NCBI GenBank assembly: GCA_007115705.1 | Contig: QXEO01000382.1 | Coordinates: 6,477,318 to 6,541,317, forward strand | Source of the DNA: Dactylis glomerata | Lineage: Eukaryota > Streptophyta > Magnoliopsida > Poales > Poaceae | DNA: 64,000 bases | Direction: 5' to 3' | In this document: positions 10,768-20,927 of the stretch, one piece after another | How the letters are laid out: each line of letters starts with the position of its first letter | Numbering within the stretch: the stretch's first letter is position 1 | The notes under the pieces: generated by a model | Told to the model about the DNA's origin: nothing | The model's input: only the letters and a program-made list of their open reading frames with translations | Databases searched by the model: none | Made by a program: the position numbers and the translations under genes

Positions 10768-11128
10768 GGGCTTGTTCGTTTTGCTGGATTGATTCCAGAC
10801 ATGTAATCGATCTAGACATGGATTAAGTTAATCCCAACCCTACATAAAAACCCCAATTAATACATTCCCCCTAAATCCCTTGCACATCGCCAGCCGTTCT
10901 GTTAATCGCTACTAGACTGTACTTGTAGACACTGTCACCATTCTTTCCCTTTGCTCGCTATCTCTCTCAAGTGCATTCTGGAAATCGTTGCACACGTCGG
11001 GTGGAGAGAACTTTTTTCCATACCAATTAAGCGCAAGATGAAGGGGATGCATGGGCTAGATAATTTGCATCACCTGGTTGGCGAGCCCCAATCAATCCCA
11101 GCCTTTAGTGGATTAAACGAACAAGGCC
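10768..11128. mobile_element. Tourist-type MITE, 361 bp
   Basis: The ends are inverted repeats GGGCTTGTTCGTTT and AAACGAACAAGGCC, flanked by TTA at 10765-10767 and 11129-11131. The TTA duplication fits a PIF/Harbinger-derived MITE. There is no coding capacity. Confidence 0.8.
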
Positions 11129-11179
11129 TTAGGTGGTCTTTTAGGGTTAACATTTTTCTCTCTTCCATTTTGTCCACTT

Positions 11180-11965
11180 TGTAGGTGGTGGCAACGGCGC
11201 AAGTCACGGCCTCCTACGTGTTCTCCCCTAGCTCAAGTGTCACTAGCAACGGCAGATCTGGTGGTAGTTTTAAGTGGTTAGGTGGATTCCGACCATTAGA
11301 CGTATCGACCCTTCTCGAGGTGGCGGCACCAATAAATTCCGCCTACTGTGGCCATTGAGGATTTGGTGGTGGCAGTGTTACTGGTGACGTCCAATCTGCT
11401 TGTGGTGAAGGTTGGCTGGGCTATTTCCCCCCATCGCGTGCATGGTCATATGATGATGGAAGATTATCGGATTCACCGGCTTCTCCCGTCGTGTTTCCGT
11501 CCTATCTTTGGGTTGCCTATCGGTTTGGCGGCGACATCGTTGGCTATTTTAATCTCTTATTTCTACAAATAAGACATGGTGCAGTGGAGGATGGTTATCC
11601 TCATTATAGTTGTGTTCTCTCATGTCTCTTGTTCGCTGGGTCTACGACGCCATATGAGAACCCTCTCTCCTTATTTAAGGTGGTCTATACCTTGAAGCTC
11701 CTTTTTGAGTGTGGTTGTACACACTTTGAAGATTCCCTTGAGATGGTGCTAGTGCATTCACGATGGCGTGCAATGCGAGCTGCTTTCCAAGTCCCAGGTG
11801 GCAGCATGCGGGCAACAATGGAGCTGCTTCGCTAGAGTGAGGAAGACAATGGCCCCAAGGATCTGGCTGTAATTTATTTCTTGAGGGGTCTTGTTATATG
11901 ACACTCCGATGTATTTGTTTTATCCCATTATCTGATTAATAAAGAATTTATCGCAAAACAAAAAG
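11180..11965 (+). mobile_element. GC-rich retroposon or LINE 3' fragment
   Basis: The segment is GC-rich against AT-rich flanks. It ends with a gene-like 3' tail: a stop-rich stretch near CAAGGATCTGGCTGTAATTT, then AATAAAGAATTTATCG and an A-rich tail at about 11950-11965. This is the layout of LINE 3' ends in grasses. Frames up to 114 codons exist but are not conserved in any recognised way. The 5' end and target duplication were not found. Confidence 0.5.
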
Positions 11966-13280
11966 AGGAGGCTTTTTTCATGCATATCAGGTGAAACTTT
12001 AAAGTTAACGACATGATATTTTGGCTACCGTATCGACTATGTTATTTAAACTTTGTGAGCACTAATATCATAGAGGTAGCAAGTTAAAGATCTGCTTCCA
12101 CTATCCTTTCTTTTTAATATATCTTGGTGGATCTAAAATGAATTACTTTTCTTTTTCATCATACAGAAAAATTTCTTGTGTTGACAAAAATGAAATATTT
12201 TTTACTTTGTTGTTTAAAGACAGACCTGAAATATGTACCATGAACTACAAAATGTGGTGGATTATGTAGGGGTTTAATGGGAAACATGTAACAACTTATT
12301 ATCTTATATCAGATGGTCTAGCCACATTTGGATTGATAATTTTGCTCTGATCATTGTAATAAAATGGATTTACATGTTTATTTTTCCTCAAAAGTTCATG
12401 AACTAAGATATGTGTAAAAAATAGCTATTTTTCCGATGTGTAATTCTTAATGAGTTTGAAGTGAGGAAAGTACAAAACTATAGGCGTATGCAGAGAAAAT
12501 ATTAGTAGCTTCCTAAGGGCTGTATTAATAGTAGTAGGCCAACTACAAGTCCATGTTACTAAACCAAACCCTAGAACTAATCATAGTGGTACATGTAAGC
12601 TTAGTTAGAACTAACAATAATTTGGTTAGCTAGCTATATGAGTCTAGCTAGAAATACTAGATGTAATTAATTAATAAATGCGGATAATAATACTAAGCAA
12701 TCTTCCTTGATCGGAAGCACATGACAAGGTGAGGAATCTCCTAGTTTAGTAAATATTGTCCTATCATGATAGGTAAAATTTGTAAATCCTCTCTTCGAGA
12801 AACAACATTGACCCCGACTTTTCATACACATATGCCAATCGAACTATTACAATTTGCATTTTGAAGTTGTTTTACCATGTGGCAAACTAATATGTCACGT
12901 CTTGAAAACCAAGGATTGGTTGTTTTCCTTATTTTAGGATTTGTTATAGAAAAGTCACTTTAGAAAAGCTTAGCAAACTAAATTAAATTCAAGAAATGTT
13001 GAAAAGAAAAAGATGGAGCTAATGACCCTTTATTTCAAAATATAGACAAATAAATTAATTTCTTGTGTATATATGCCAATATCATCTTATCCAAATTTTT
13101 CATTATTATTGTTACCAAACACAACTTTAAAGAATCTTAGAAGACTCTATAATTTATATATGGGGAACAAAATAATACAATAAGGAAAGGAAGGTTGGAT
13201 AAATGAGGGCAACAATCGACCTCAATCCTAAATAGAGTTTCACGAATATCTAAGAAAGGACCATCCTTTTTATTAACTAA
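11966..13280. other. AT-rich intergenic DNA
   Basis: No open frame, RNA gene or mobile element was recognised. The stretch is uniformly AT-rich. Confidence 0.6.
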
Positions 13281-13480
13281 GTGAGCACGAATTCGCCTTA
13301 CTCCCCATACCATTTCAAGTTTCTCTATTTTTTTATTTCTCCTAAACTAAAAATTATGCAATCTTCAAACTTGGTAGGTGAATGCTGCAATACAACATGG
13401 ATTTGCAAAAAGGTAAAATATTTTGTGCAATTTAAATATAAATATGTATTTTACTCAAATAACTATCATCTTATATAGAG
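13281..13480. repeat. Direct repeat, unit 1 (second unit at about 13905-14100)
   Basis: The unit shares TTTCTCTATTTTTTT, a CAATCTTCAAACTTGGTAGG-like block, and a TTTGTGCAATTTAAATA block with 13905-14100 in the same order and orientation. The two copies flank the MITE at 13495-13845. Confidence 0.65.
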
Positions 13481-13494
13481 TCACTCCATTTTAC

Positions 13495-13845
13495 GCCCTA
13501 GGTTAGAATAGTTATTCTACACCCACCCTGCATATTTGTAATTGTACATGATTTTTATGTCACACAAATTTCGACTTACTTTGGAAGTCGAGAAAAACAT
13601 AAGAAAAAATATATAAAGAATTAATAAATCTTTTTGTTTATGTAATGTATAAAAATATGACATAATAAGTATTTTGTTTCATTTTACACTCTAAATGACT
13701 CATACACTATGTTTTTATGACATTTTTTTTGTTGTGAGTCAATATGAACGTAATTATTAATATATAAATATACAATTAGTAATATAATAACATAAAATTA
13801 TGTTAGGTGCAAAATAACTATTCTGCATCCTCGGTGCTGAATACC
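13495..13845. mobile_element. MITE with AGAATAGTTATTCT ends
   Basis: The left end includes AGAATAGTTATTCTACACCC and the right end is close to its reverse complement (AAATAACTATTCTGCATCC). The interior is AT-rich with no frame. Exact boundaries and target duplication are uncertain. Confidence 0.55.
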
Positions 13846-13904
13846 GTTTCTTCTTCCACATTGTATCAAAAAAATTGAACTTCTTCTCCCACATTGTAAG
13901 TGGG

Positions 13905-14100
13905 CAGGGACTCACCTACTCCACGACACCTTTTCAACTTTCTCTATTTTTTTCTAAACTAAGAATTATACAGTCTTCAAACTTAGTAGGTAAATGATAC
14001 AATGGAACTTATTTTTGCAAAAAATAAAGTGATATATTTTGTGCATTTTAAATATGTAAATAAGTATTTACTCGAATAAATATTATCACATATATTTACA
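13905..14100. repeat. Direct repeat, unit 2
   Basis: This is the counterpart of 13281-13480, in the same orientation, with several substitutions and short gaps. Confidence 0.65.
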
Positions 14101-14639
14101 TGGTATCAAAAATTGAAATTTTAGTTCCAAAATTTCACATACCTTCGAAGTTTCAAGTACATATATCGCTTTGGTTTTTTTTTACGTGATATATTGCTTT
14201 AGTTATGAGAAACAAAAAAGAGAAGTTTTTAGAAAGCCAAAAAAAGAGTTAGCTATCATGGATCTTGATTCAGACATGAACAACACAGATAGTGACATAG
14301 GGTAAAAATCAATCTTTAGAGGCAAAGGAACTGCTTTTAATTGCATTAGGAGAGGAGTACAAATTGGCGAGGGTCCAACATTAAAAAAAAAGAGAAATCA
14401 AAGGAAAAAAAATTCACAGCCCAACGTCAATCATCACATGATGTTGATATGGTTCCCGCAGTCATATTTGCAGTACTTTTGAGTCAATCTGTTGGACTTG
14501 TCTGAAATTGACCGTTCCAACTTTATTTCTTCATGTAACAATACATTTTATATTTCTTCCAGTAACAAGACATTTTTTCAAGAAACAGATGATGATACAA
14601 TAAAGGAGAGATAAATGGTCGGTGTAGTAGGAGCTTTAA
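14101..14639. other. Region downstream of the BAHD gene
   Basis: AT-rich with several A and T runs. It should contain the 3' UTR and poly(A) site of the minus-strand BAHD gene. No other feature was found. Confidence 0.5.
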
Positions 14640-16012
14640 TCAATCCAAGGAGTGGCAGATCTGCTGGAATGCCGTGACGTGGTCCTCCGCGACGGCGATG
14701 TAGACATCGACGGCGCCCTCTACCACGGACGACGGCATGAAGACCATCAGCCCCTCGACCGGCAAGTCGGGCGGCTGGAACGCAGCGGGCGGCCCGCTGC
14801 CGAAGTCAACTTGGTGGAACCTGAACCCCAGCCAGCTGTCCACCTCCAGGTTCGGGCAGCACATCGTGCCGGCTGTGGCCGTGAGCTCCTCCCCGTGCAC
14901 GTCAGCCACGGCCCCGAAGTCCACGAACGACCGGATGTACTCGCCGTCAACGCGTGCCACGGCGTCGCGGATGGCGCCGACCACGGCGCCATAGCTCCAG
15001 CTCAGGAGGTCCCGGACCTGGAGCCTCGGGAACGCCCACAGCACCAAGTTGCCGAAGAAGTCAATGGGCATGGGAGGGTCGGCCCTGCTCCTGCAGTTCA
15101 CGGCCACCCTCACCTGCGTGAACTCCTCGGGCATGAGGCCGCGCGCCGCCGTGGTCTTCTTCCACAGGTGAGCGAGCAGGCACTGGAACGTGCTACAGCG
15201 GGCGCCTACGCGGGCCTTGAGCTCCGCGACGAACTCGGCGCTGAAGCGCACCTTGAGGTTCTTGAACTTGTACGTGGGGGCGGCGGGATCTTCGTCCTTG
15301 AACTCGGTGGACCGGTGGTCGGACACCGGCCTGGGCACGCTCCGTGGCATGGTGGTGATCCCACGGTCGAGCAAAGGGGACGGGGCGGTGAAGTCCCTGC
15401 CCTGGCGAACCGCGCTCGCCCAGGTGGTCAGGAAGGTGCTCATGGACTGGCCGTCGGCGACGCGGTGGTGAGAGGAGAACCCAATCGCCAGGCCGCCGCA
15501 CTTGTACCGGTTTAGTTTGATCTGCAGCAGGGCCACGCCAACGTGCTCCTATAGAGCGCATGTAGAATTGCAGATAGATAAAGTTAACTGAATACAGCAG
15601 CCTCGTGCAGACAAACCGAGGTTAGGTGTATTACCTCCGGAGGCGACCGCGCAGGGTACAGACCGTCGGTGTTGGTGACGATGCTGCCATTGGCAACAGC
15701 GTTCGACAGATCGACGGGGACGGCGGCCTCCACGACAAGCACGCCCTCGTTGTTGATATGGAGGCAACGCCTGCCCCGGTGGTCGACGGCGAGGCGTCCT
15801 GCCAGGTGAGGGTACAGCGCGACGACCCGGCGCAGGCCCTCCTTGAGCGCCTCGTTGGACGGTGTGGGCGCAGGATACACGAGAATGATGGGGATGAAGA
15901 TGTCGAAGGCGGCGCGGTCGAAAAGCGTCAACGGGACCATCTCGCCGGCGAGAGGGTGCGGCGTGGAGTAGAATGGCTTCAGCATCGTGCTGCTTCTGCT
16001 TGTCATCGTCAT
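14640..16012 (-). CDS. BAHD acyltransferase, hydroxycinnamoyl-amine transferase type (two exons)
   Basis: Exon 1 (16012-15635) and exon 2 (15548-14640) join in phase 0 to give 428 residues, normal for the family. BAHD enzymes move an acyl group from an acyl-CoA to an amine or alcohol in the cytosol. The catalytic HXXXD motif is HRVAD at residues 154-158. The structural DFGWG motif is present as DFGSG at 374-378 with Trp replaced by Ser. Overall wording is closest to cereal agmatine, putrescine, tyramine or tryptamine hydroxycinnamoyl/benzoyl transferases, so an N-acyltransferase is likely; donor and acceptor cannot be read from sequence. An in-frame ATG at 16045 overlaps the TATA box, so the start at 16012 (MTMTSRSS) is preferred. 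The arylamine-producing decarboxylase lies 4.6 kb downstream on the same strand. Confidence 0.9.
15549..15634 (-). other. Intron of the BAHD gene, 86 bp
   Basis: On the minus strand the donor is GAG|GTAATAC and the acceptor is CTCTATAG|GAGCAC. Removal joins ..RSPPE to EHVGVALLQ.. in frame, restoring a continuous BAHD protein across the HXXXD region. The single intron before the HXXXD-encoding segment is common in this family. Confidence 0.9.
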
Positions 16013-16044
16013 TTCGCGAGTTGGCTGTTGTGAACGCATGTACA

Positions 16045-16053
16045 TATATATAG
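16045..16053 (-). promoter_or_regulatory. TATA box of the BAHD gene
   Basis: The minus strand reads CTATATATA. Transcription would be expected to begin about 25-35 nt downstream, near 16015-16025, which leaves a very short leader before the ATG at 16012 and puts the ATG at 16045 outside the mRNA. Confidence 0.55.
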
Positions 16054-16960
16054 AGCAGTCGCACCGAAAAGAAAAACACTCCTCGCGCGTGGGCGCGTTT
16101 CGCTAGCAAGATAATAAAGCATTAGGTTCACGGATCAGCTTTTTCACCAACAGCGGAGCGTCCCGTGCCGGCTCGTCTCATAGTGTCATGTTATCTTATT
16201 TTCCGCATGGGTACGAGGTCAATCTTTTTTTCAAAATTGGGTGAAGAAACATGTCATCGGGGCCTCGAAAACACGAACAACGCCCCCACCAATTAGGTAC
16301 AGGGGGCATCACCAAGTCACCCTATGGCGAAGCAGGAGCACACATCCGGCCTAGCAGACCCTCGGTGAGCGCCTCATGCTCTCGCTTTAGAAGCCGTCAC
16401 TGCCATCAACCGCTGGTCAATCTCCAGGGCAAAGATCCGCATAGCCCTTGCCACGTCTGCCTTCGACCCCGCCACAACGCCAGACAGCGCCCCACCCTGC
16501 ACGTGTTTAGCTACACGCGTACTCCGTCGAGACCCCGATGCGCCATGCCGCTGAGACCCACCGTCGTTGACGCGGTACACGATAGGTGCCACGCCGCTCC
16601 ACCACAGAGGTCATGCACCAGTCCGTCCGGTCAATGTACAACTCCAAAGATGATGCTCCCAACAGAGGGACGACTAAGAAGTGCCACCATCATTCTATCC
16701 ATGGATCCGGGTTTCCCCTGGAGATAGTGGTAGGAGGTCTGGAGTGTCACCTCGACGATGTCGTCATGATGGAAACGACAATTTGTGTCGTCATCACCGG
16801 CTCTGGCAGACAACCAAAGCATGGTTTTCACCCGGGTCTGCTCCACGAGCTCCTTCGTGTACATTGAACCGGCCACCTTCAAGCCCTCGACCTTGGTCAC
16901 ATCGACCTAGGCGATGAGGACAAGCGTACAACAGGGATGCCACCGCCGGGTGCGAGGTCA
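16054..16960. mobile_element. GC-rich retroposon-like repeat (core about 16245-16920)
   Basis: The core shares style and phrases (GCCCCCAC, CCGGGTTTCCCCTGGAG-like string, long CG-rich tracts) with the retroposons at 42.2-43.2 kb and 60.9-64 kb, and is probably in minus orientation. Overlapping frames up to about 158 codons exist on both strands but look like by-products of base composition. 16054-16244 is the promoter region of the BAHD gene. Confidence 0.4.
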
Positions 16961-18055
16961 ACTGTTTTATGAGTTGGATGTTTGGGCTTGACCCTTGTTG
17001 TGCAGGTGTTCGTGTAGGGCTCAGTTTGGTTATTACAGTTTTAATCTGGTTTCCGTTACTTGGATAACTTCAATGGAAATACAAATTTGTTGCCTCATTT
17101 TAAAATATAACCTAAGCTTAGCATTGCGGACGAAGATCCCCTTCAACAACAAACCAAATTAGTTAGCTAAATATGGCATTGGGTTCCAGCTAACTAGCAC
17201 GATCGATGACCCTCGCCTCCTCTCAAATGCGAGAATAATAGGGCATCATTTTGTTAGTATGTTGAATTTTGCAATTATTTTTTAATATCATAATAATGGC
17301 TATATCATGTGGAACATTTTTGTATTGTCAAAGCTTTGAAGCGACTCTTTCCTATGCCAACACTAAAAAAACATGATATTGGGTTGGCAATCGAGATGAC
17401 AAAATGAATTATAACCTAGCACCCTATAGTCATTCACACTCAAAATTTTATTTAGTTGTATAGTCATTATCTTCCTTTCACCAAACAGTTGTATTCTGTA
17501 TTTTACATGGGATTATTTTGTTAACGGATTACAATAGGAGAGGGCCCTAATTCATGTCCGTGTGTTCACTTCTTATTTTACATCCATATTTGCATGTTAC
17601 ATCTTTTGCACGATATATACCCTTTACCCAATTGTTAGTACAACTCAGTTGAAAGAAAATAAATAATAATAATAATGAATTGGAATCATATTAAAACTTG
17701 AGGCTCAAACGTATTAAACTCTTACACATCTCTAATTTAGGTGGTTACGCTAAAATTCTTGATTTATCTTTTTTTTTGGAATTGAATGAAAATTCATGTT
17801 TTGATTATCAACTGAAATAACAACATTGCACATGCTCACATTTCTCTCGATTTCTCCTTTTTTACGATATGTCTCCATCCTCTCTTCTTGTTCAACATTC
17901 TTATTTGTATCATGGTTTATACTCCATTTATCTCTTATTTTACAAAATAAGAACTATGCAACCACATCACCTAATTTTAACACAAAATATGTTCATTGAT
18001 AATTTACACATCAACTATAAGATCAGATTTACCCATTGGTTGTTGGTTAGTAACC
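16961..18055. other. AT-rich intergenic DNA
   Basis: No gene or element was recognised. A short AAT microsatellite lies near 17661-17676. Confidence 0.6.
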
Positions 18056-18071
18056 TCCACAAGCCAGGTTT

Positions 18072-18443
18072 TTTTTTGAAACCCTAAGACTGTGAGGCAA
18101 AAGCCCCACAACATTTTATTAACACTAACTCAAAAATAACAAGTTATATACAGGGGAAAAAAGGGGGGAGGGGAGAGGAACTAAATACAAACTATGTACA
18201 AATCCAACCAAAGCTCATGGCAGAGAGCTGATCTAGGCCAATAGACTAGGTCTGTGTTTGACCTTGATCCTATGCTGCAGCAAGACCATATCATGAACAA
18301 AAGAGGCCTTCCACCTTGCAAAGGTAGGCCTATCCCCACGAAAAATAGCAGCATTTCTAATTACCCAGATATGCCAACAGGACATAATTAGAACCTCCAT
18401 GAAGAAAGGATGTCCAAAACTCCTTCTAGCATGATCAAGGATG
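18072..18443 (-). mobile_element. 5'-truncated LINE, 3' end only
   Basis: A T run at 18072-18077 is the poly(A) tail of a minus-strand insertion. The insert is flanked by a 16-bp target duplication TCCACAAGCCAGGTTT at 18056-18071 and 18444-18459. The minus-strand frame at 18233-18448 includes CWHIWVIRNAAIFRG and RWKASF, matching the C-terminal part of plant LINE reverse transcriptase ORFs, where CW-IW--RN and W---F patterns recur. It is a dead 372-bp fragment. Confidence 0.85.
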
Positions 18444-18459
18444 TCCACAAGCCAGGTTT

Positions 18460-18558
18460 GCTAGTGCCAAGTCTTCCCTTCTATGTAGTCCAGTCCTCTT
18501 TGGTTGCTAATATCCTTTTTACAAACCTCCATGATAGTGCTCACTAAATGACATTATA
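18460..18558. other. Short flank between the LINE and the Gypsy element
   Basis: About 100 bp of host DNA; nothing recognised. Confidence 0.5.
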
Positions 18559-18563
18559 CTAAG

Positions 18564-18899
18564 TGACGAGGGGTTAACTCGACAAATGTCCTAGATGAAG
18601 GACTTAGGATCGGGGAGATAGGGCGTCGGATGAACTCGAAGGTAAAGTTAGTCGAAATAGGTGTGTATCGAAAGTAAACTTGGGTGTTCAACTTGGCTTG
18701 CTTTCAATCTGCCCTACACCGTCCCCTCCTGGCCCCTATATATAGGTGGCCAGGTCTCGAGGATCGGGTAGGGTCCGATACAGATTACAAATATCGACAT
18801 ACGGTAATAACTCGTATTCGACTATCATTACAATTGGGCCTAGCACAACGGGCCTCAGGGGTACTCAACTAACGGGCTCTACTAGCTATACCCTTGTCA
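18564..18899 (-). repeat. 3' LTR of the Tat Gypsy element
   Basis: It is 336 bp and differs from the 5' LTR at three positions by eye, all transitions. It contains a minus-strand TATATATA at 18739-18746 and is followed inward by the polypurine-like tract. Confidence 0.95.
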
Positions 18900-18913
18900 G
18901 TAGCCCCTGAGAT
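18900..18913 (-). other. Candidate polypurine tract
   Basis: Read on the minus strand the bases just before the 3' LTR are ATCTCAGGGGCTAC. The tract is short and interrupted by pyrimidines, so the call is based mainly on position. Confidence 0.4.
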
Positions 18914-19810
18914 TCTACCAGAATTGCAGATTTAGGTTGAATCTCTAATCTTCAAATCTTCGACTTGATCAATTCTTCATATCTTCAAATCTTCGACTTG
19001 GTCTTTCGAGTTATATTTCATGATATTCTTTCGCAAGGGGTTTTGATGAGCAAGCCTGACAACTCTGACGGATCAAGAGGTCAGTTAACTGCCGGAATAG
19101 ATACTTGTCACCTACTTCAAATTCAATCCCCTTGGATTTGAATTCGGGATACCGGTCAAATCCATTCTTTTGCCGCATTTAGGACTTACAAAGAATGAAT
19201 CCCAGTGGTTCTCAGGGTACCTAGTGCGTCCACCAGGATTTTCTTCGCGTCGTAGACACGGATACATACCAGCAGAGCGCATCCATGTGCGTATACCAGG
19301 CCACACAGGACGGATCCTGGGGTCTTACCTTCGCGACAAGTCGCGGCATTCGAGTTTCGTTGCGATAACGCAACTCGAGAATCTCGTATTCGCAGCCAAA
19401 TTTTTGACTGATAAAACCATAGAATTTCGGATTTTAAATTAATCTTCTTCGCTCCCGATGGGAGTAATCTCTCTTCGTTTTGTCGACTATGTAGCCGAAG
19501 GTTGTATGTTTATCCTTCCGCATCTCCAATATTGATTACCTTCATCTCTATCGGGTGCGCGCTCAGCGCTCCCGATGGGAGTAGCCCCCGAGGCTATGTT
19601 TGGCGACTTGTAGTCAAGCATAGGCTCAAAGTTCAGCTCTTCTTTCTTTTGTTGACATCTTACTTACTTGGCGAGCCCCCGAGTCCAAGTCGAGGTTTTC
19701 ACATCGTGCAACCAGAGTCTCCTTTTCTTGTTTTTCTTTGATATTATCGTCTGCTGTACGCAGAATTTAACTCCTGCTGTAAAATATGTTTATGGGCTGT
19801 GCTGTAGCGC
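18914..19810. other. Non-coding part of the Tat element between 3' LTR and the antisense gene
   Basis: No long frame. It carries two direct copies of GCTCCCGATGGGAGTA (about 19451 and 19569), and several AGCCCCCGAG-type strings near 19585 and 19675. It would be the upstream region of the plus-strand B3 gene. Confidence 0.5.
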
Positions 19811-19938
19811 GGGGGCCCAATAACACGTGCTTATAAATAAAGCACCATCTTGTAAAAGGCAAAAAACCCTAATTAGATATCTTCCTCCACCGCATCGTCT
19901 TCTTTTCTTCATCTAGGGCTTTCCGAGGTTTTTCTCTC
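19811..19938 (+). promoter_or_regulatory. Promoter and 5' UTR of the antisense AT-hook/B3 gene
   Basis: In order on the plus strand: GGCCCAATA (CCAAT-like), ACACGTGC (a G-box core) at about 19823, TTATAAATAA at 19831-19840 as TATA box, AAAACCCTAA at 19864-19873 resembling a telo-box, then a pyrimidine-rich leader and CTCTCATGGC at the start codon. Spacing suggests a 5' UTR of about 75-80 nt. This looks like a complete plant promoter separate from the LTR. Confidence 0.6.
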
Positions 19939-20517
19939 ATGGCAGATGCTGAAGGTTCGCTTCTGAACCTTGGATCCCCGGCGGTGCCACGAGGTCGGGG
20001 TCGCCCGCGTGGCAGCAAGAATAAGAGCAATGCCACTCTGGCCGCCGCCGGAACTTCATTGGACGCTCCAGCTAAGCGTCGTCCCGGCCGTCCACCTGGT
20101 AGCAAGAACAAGCCCAAGGTGACTGGCGCCACTCCAGATCTTGCTGCTCCTCCTCCTGTTGCTTCTGCCGCTCCCGCTGCTTCTCCTCGAGTCTTCTCCT
20201 TTTTCTGCATTGCCATGGCGCAGTGCCGTGAGATTCAGCGCCTGCCGCTGAATTTTACCAAGTTTATGGATGGGCGCGAACTGCGAGAAGCTGTTCTTCG
20301 CGAGCAATCTGGCAGTGGTATCCCGTATGAGGTGGAGGTGTGGTATGATGGCAACGGCGAGCAGTACTTCAGGGGCGGCTGGTCGCAATTTGCAGAAGAC
20401 CACGACATCCATCAAGGCTTCTTCATGGCCTTCGACTTCCACATCGGGACGTCGAAGTTTGATGTGAAGATCTACGATGGCACCCAGTGCCAGAAGAAAT
20501 ATGAAGCTGAAGTCTAG
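19939..20517 (+). CDS. Retrotransposon-borne AT-hook plus B3-domain protein, antisense to the element
   Basis: An intact 192-residue frame runs opposite to gag-pol, between integrase and the 3' LTR. Residues 18-29 (RGRGRPRGSKNK) and 47-58 (RRPGRPPGSKNK) are two AT-hook motifs, which bind the minor groove of AT-rich DNA. After an Ala/Pro linker, residues about 97-191 fit a plant B3 DNA-binding domain: RLPLNFTKFM, then GGWSQFAEDHDIHQG, then FMAFDFHIGTSKFDVKIYD and a final Cys-Gln-Lys-Lys. B3 domains bind the major groove and are found in plant transcription factors; in REM-type members the same GW--F--DH-L--G-F--F pattern occurs. The protein is therefore likely nuclear and DNA-binding. Its role for the element (self-regulation, anti-silencing or targeting) is inference. 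It has its own promoter and no stops, while pol in the same element is broken. Confidence 0.82.
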   Translation: MADAEGSLLNLGSPAVPRGRGRPRGSKNKSNATLAAAGTSLDAPAKRRPGRPPGSKNKPKVTGATPDLAAPPPVASAAPAASPRVFSFFCIAMAQCREIQRLPLNFTKFMDGRELREAVLREQSGSGIPYEVEVWYDGNGEQYFRGGWSQFAEDHDIHQGFFMAFDFHIGTSKFDVKIYDGTQCQKKYEAEV

Positions 20518-20900
20518 TTTCATTAGGATATGTAATTTCGTTTTATGATGTTCAACGATATTTGTAATGCATATTCGTACTTTGCGTCGATGCCTTGTGC
20601 TAGTACCATGAGAACAAGTCATGTTCTGAGGTATGCTTTCCATGTATCGGGTTCTTTGCGAACCAAAAAATGTAGGAATAATATCTGGTTCTTTTTATGA
20701 ACCAAGTTCTCTCAGTATTTATCGGGTTGTTTAAACAACCTTATAACGAAAGAAAACCTCCAATCTTGCGATAATGACTCTTTTCGTACGACCCAGGGGT
20801 TGAAGCCCCCGAGCGGAGAAGTAACAAATATTTGTACAATTTCGTCGAGTTCAACCCAAAGAACCCGACCTATGGCCTCATGTTCTGGGTTCAGAAGGTT
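20518..20900. other. Downstream region of the B3 gene with four inverted GGTTC/GAACC motifs
   Basis: After the stop codon come AATTTCG, ATTTGTAATGC and similar strings that could serve in poly(A) addition. Then four short inverted repeats follow: 20650-20664 (GGTTC..GAACC), 20686-20704 (TGGTTC..GAACCA), 20725-20740 (GGTTGTTTAAACAACC, a perfect palindrome) and a looser GAACCC..GGGTTC pair at about 20862-20892. Confidence 0.6.
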
Positions 20901-20927
20901 AACTCGAATTTATTGATACCACTATAT

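Noticed and set aside
10659..11184. Possible two-exon gene with an intron containing the Tourist MITE
   Set aside because: Donor- and acceptor-like sites exist, but the joined frame is short and has no recognisable protein; the DNA fits a retroposon better.
14652..15515. 287-codon plus-strand frame opposite the BAHD exon 2
   Set aside because: The minus strand has a clear BAHD protein with motifs and a proper intron; the plus frame is a compositional shadow.
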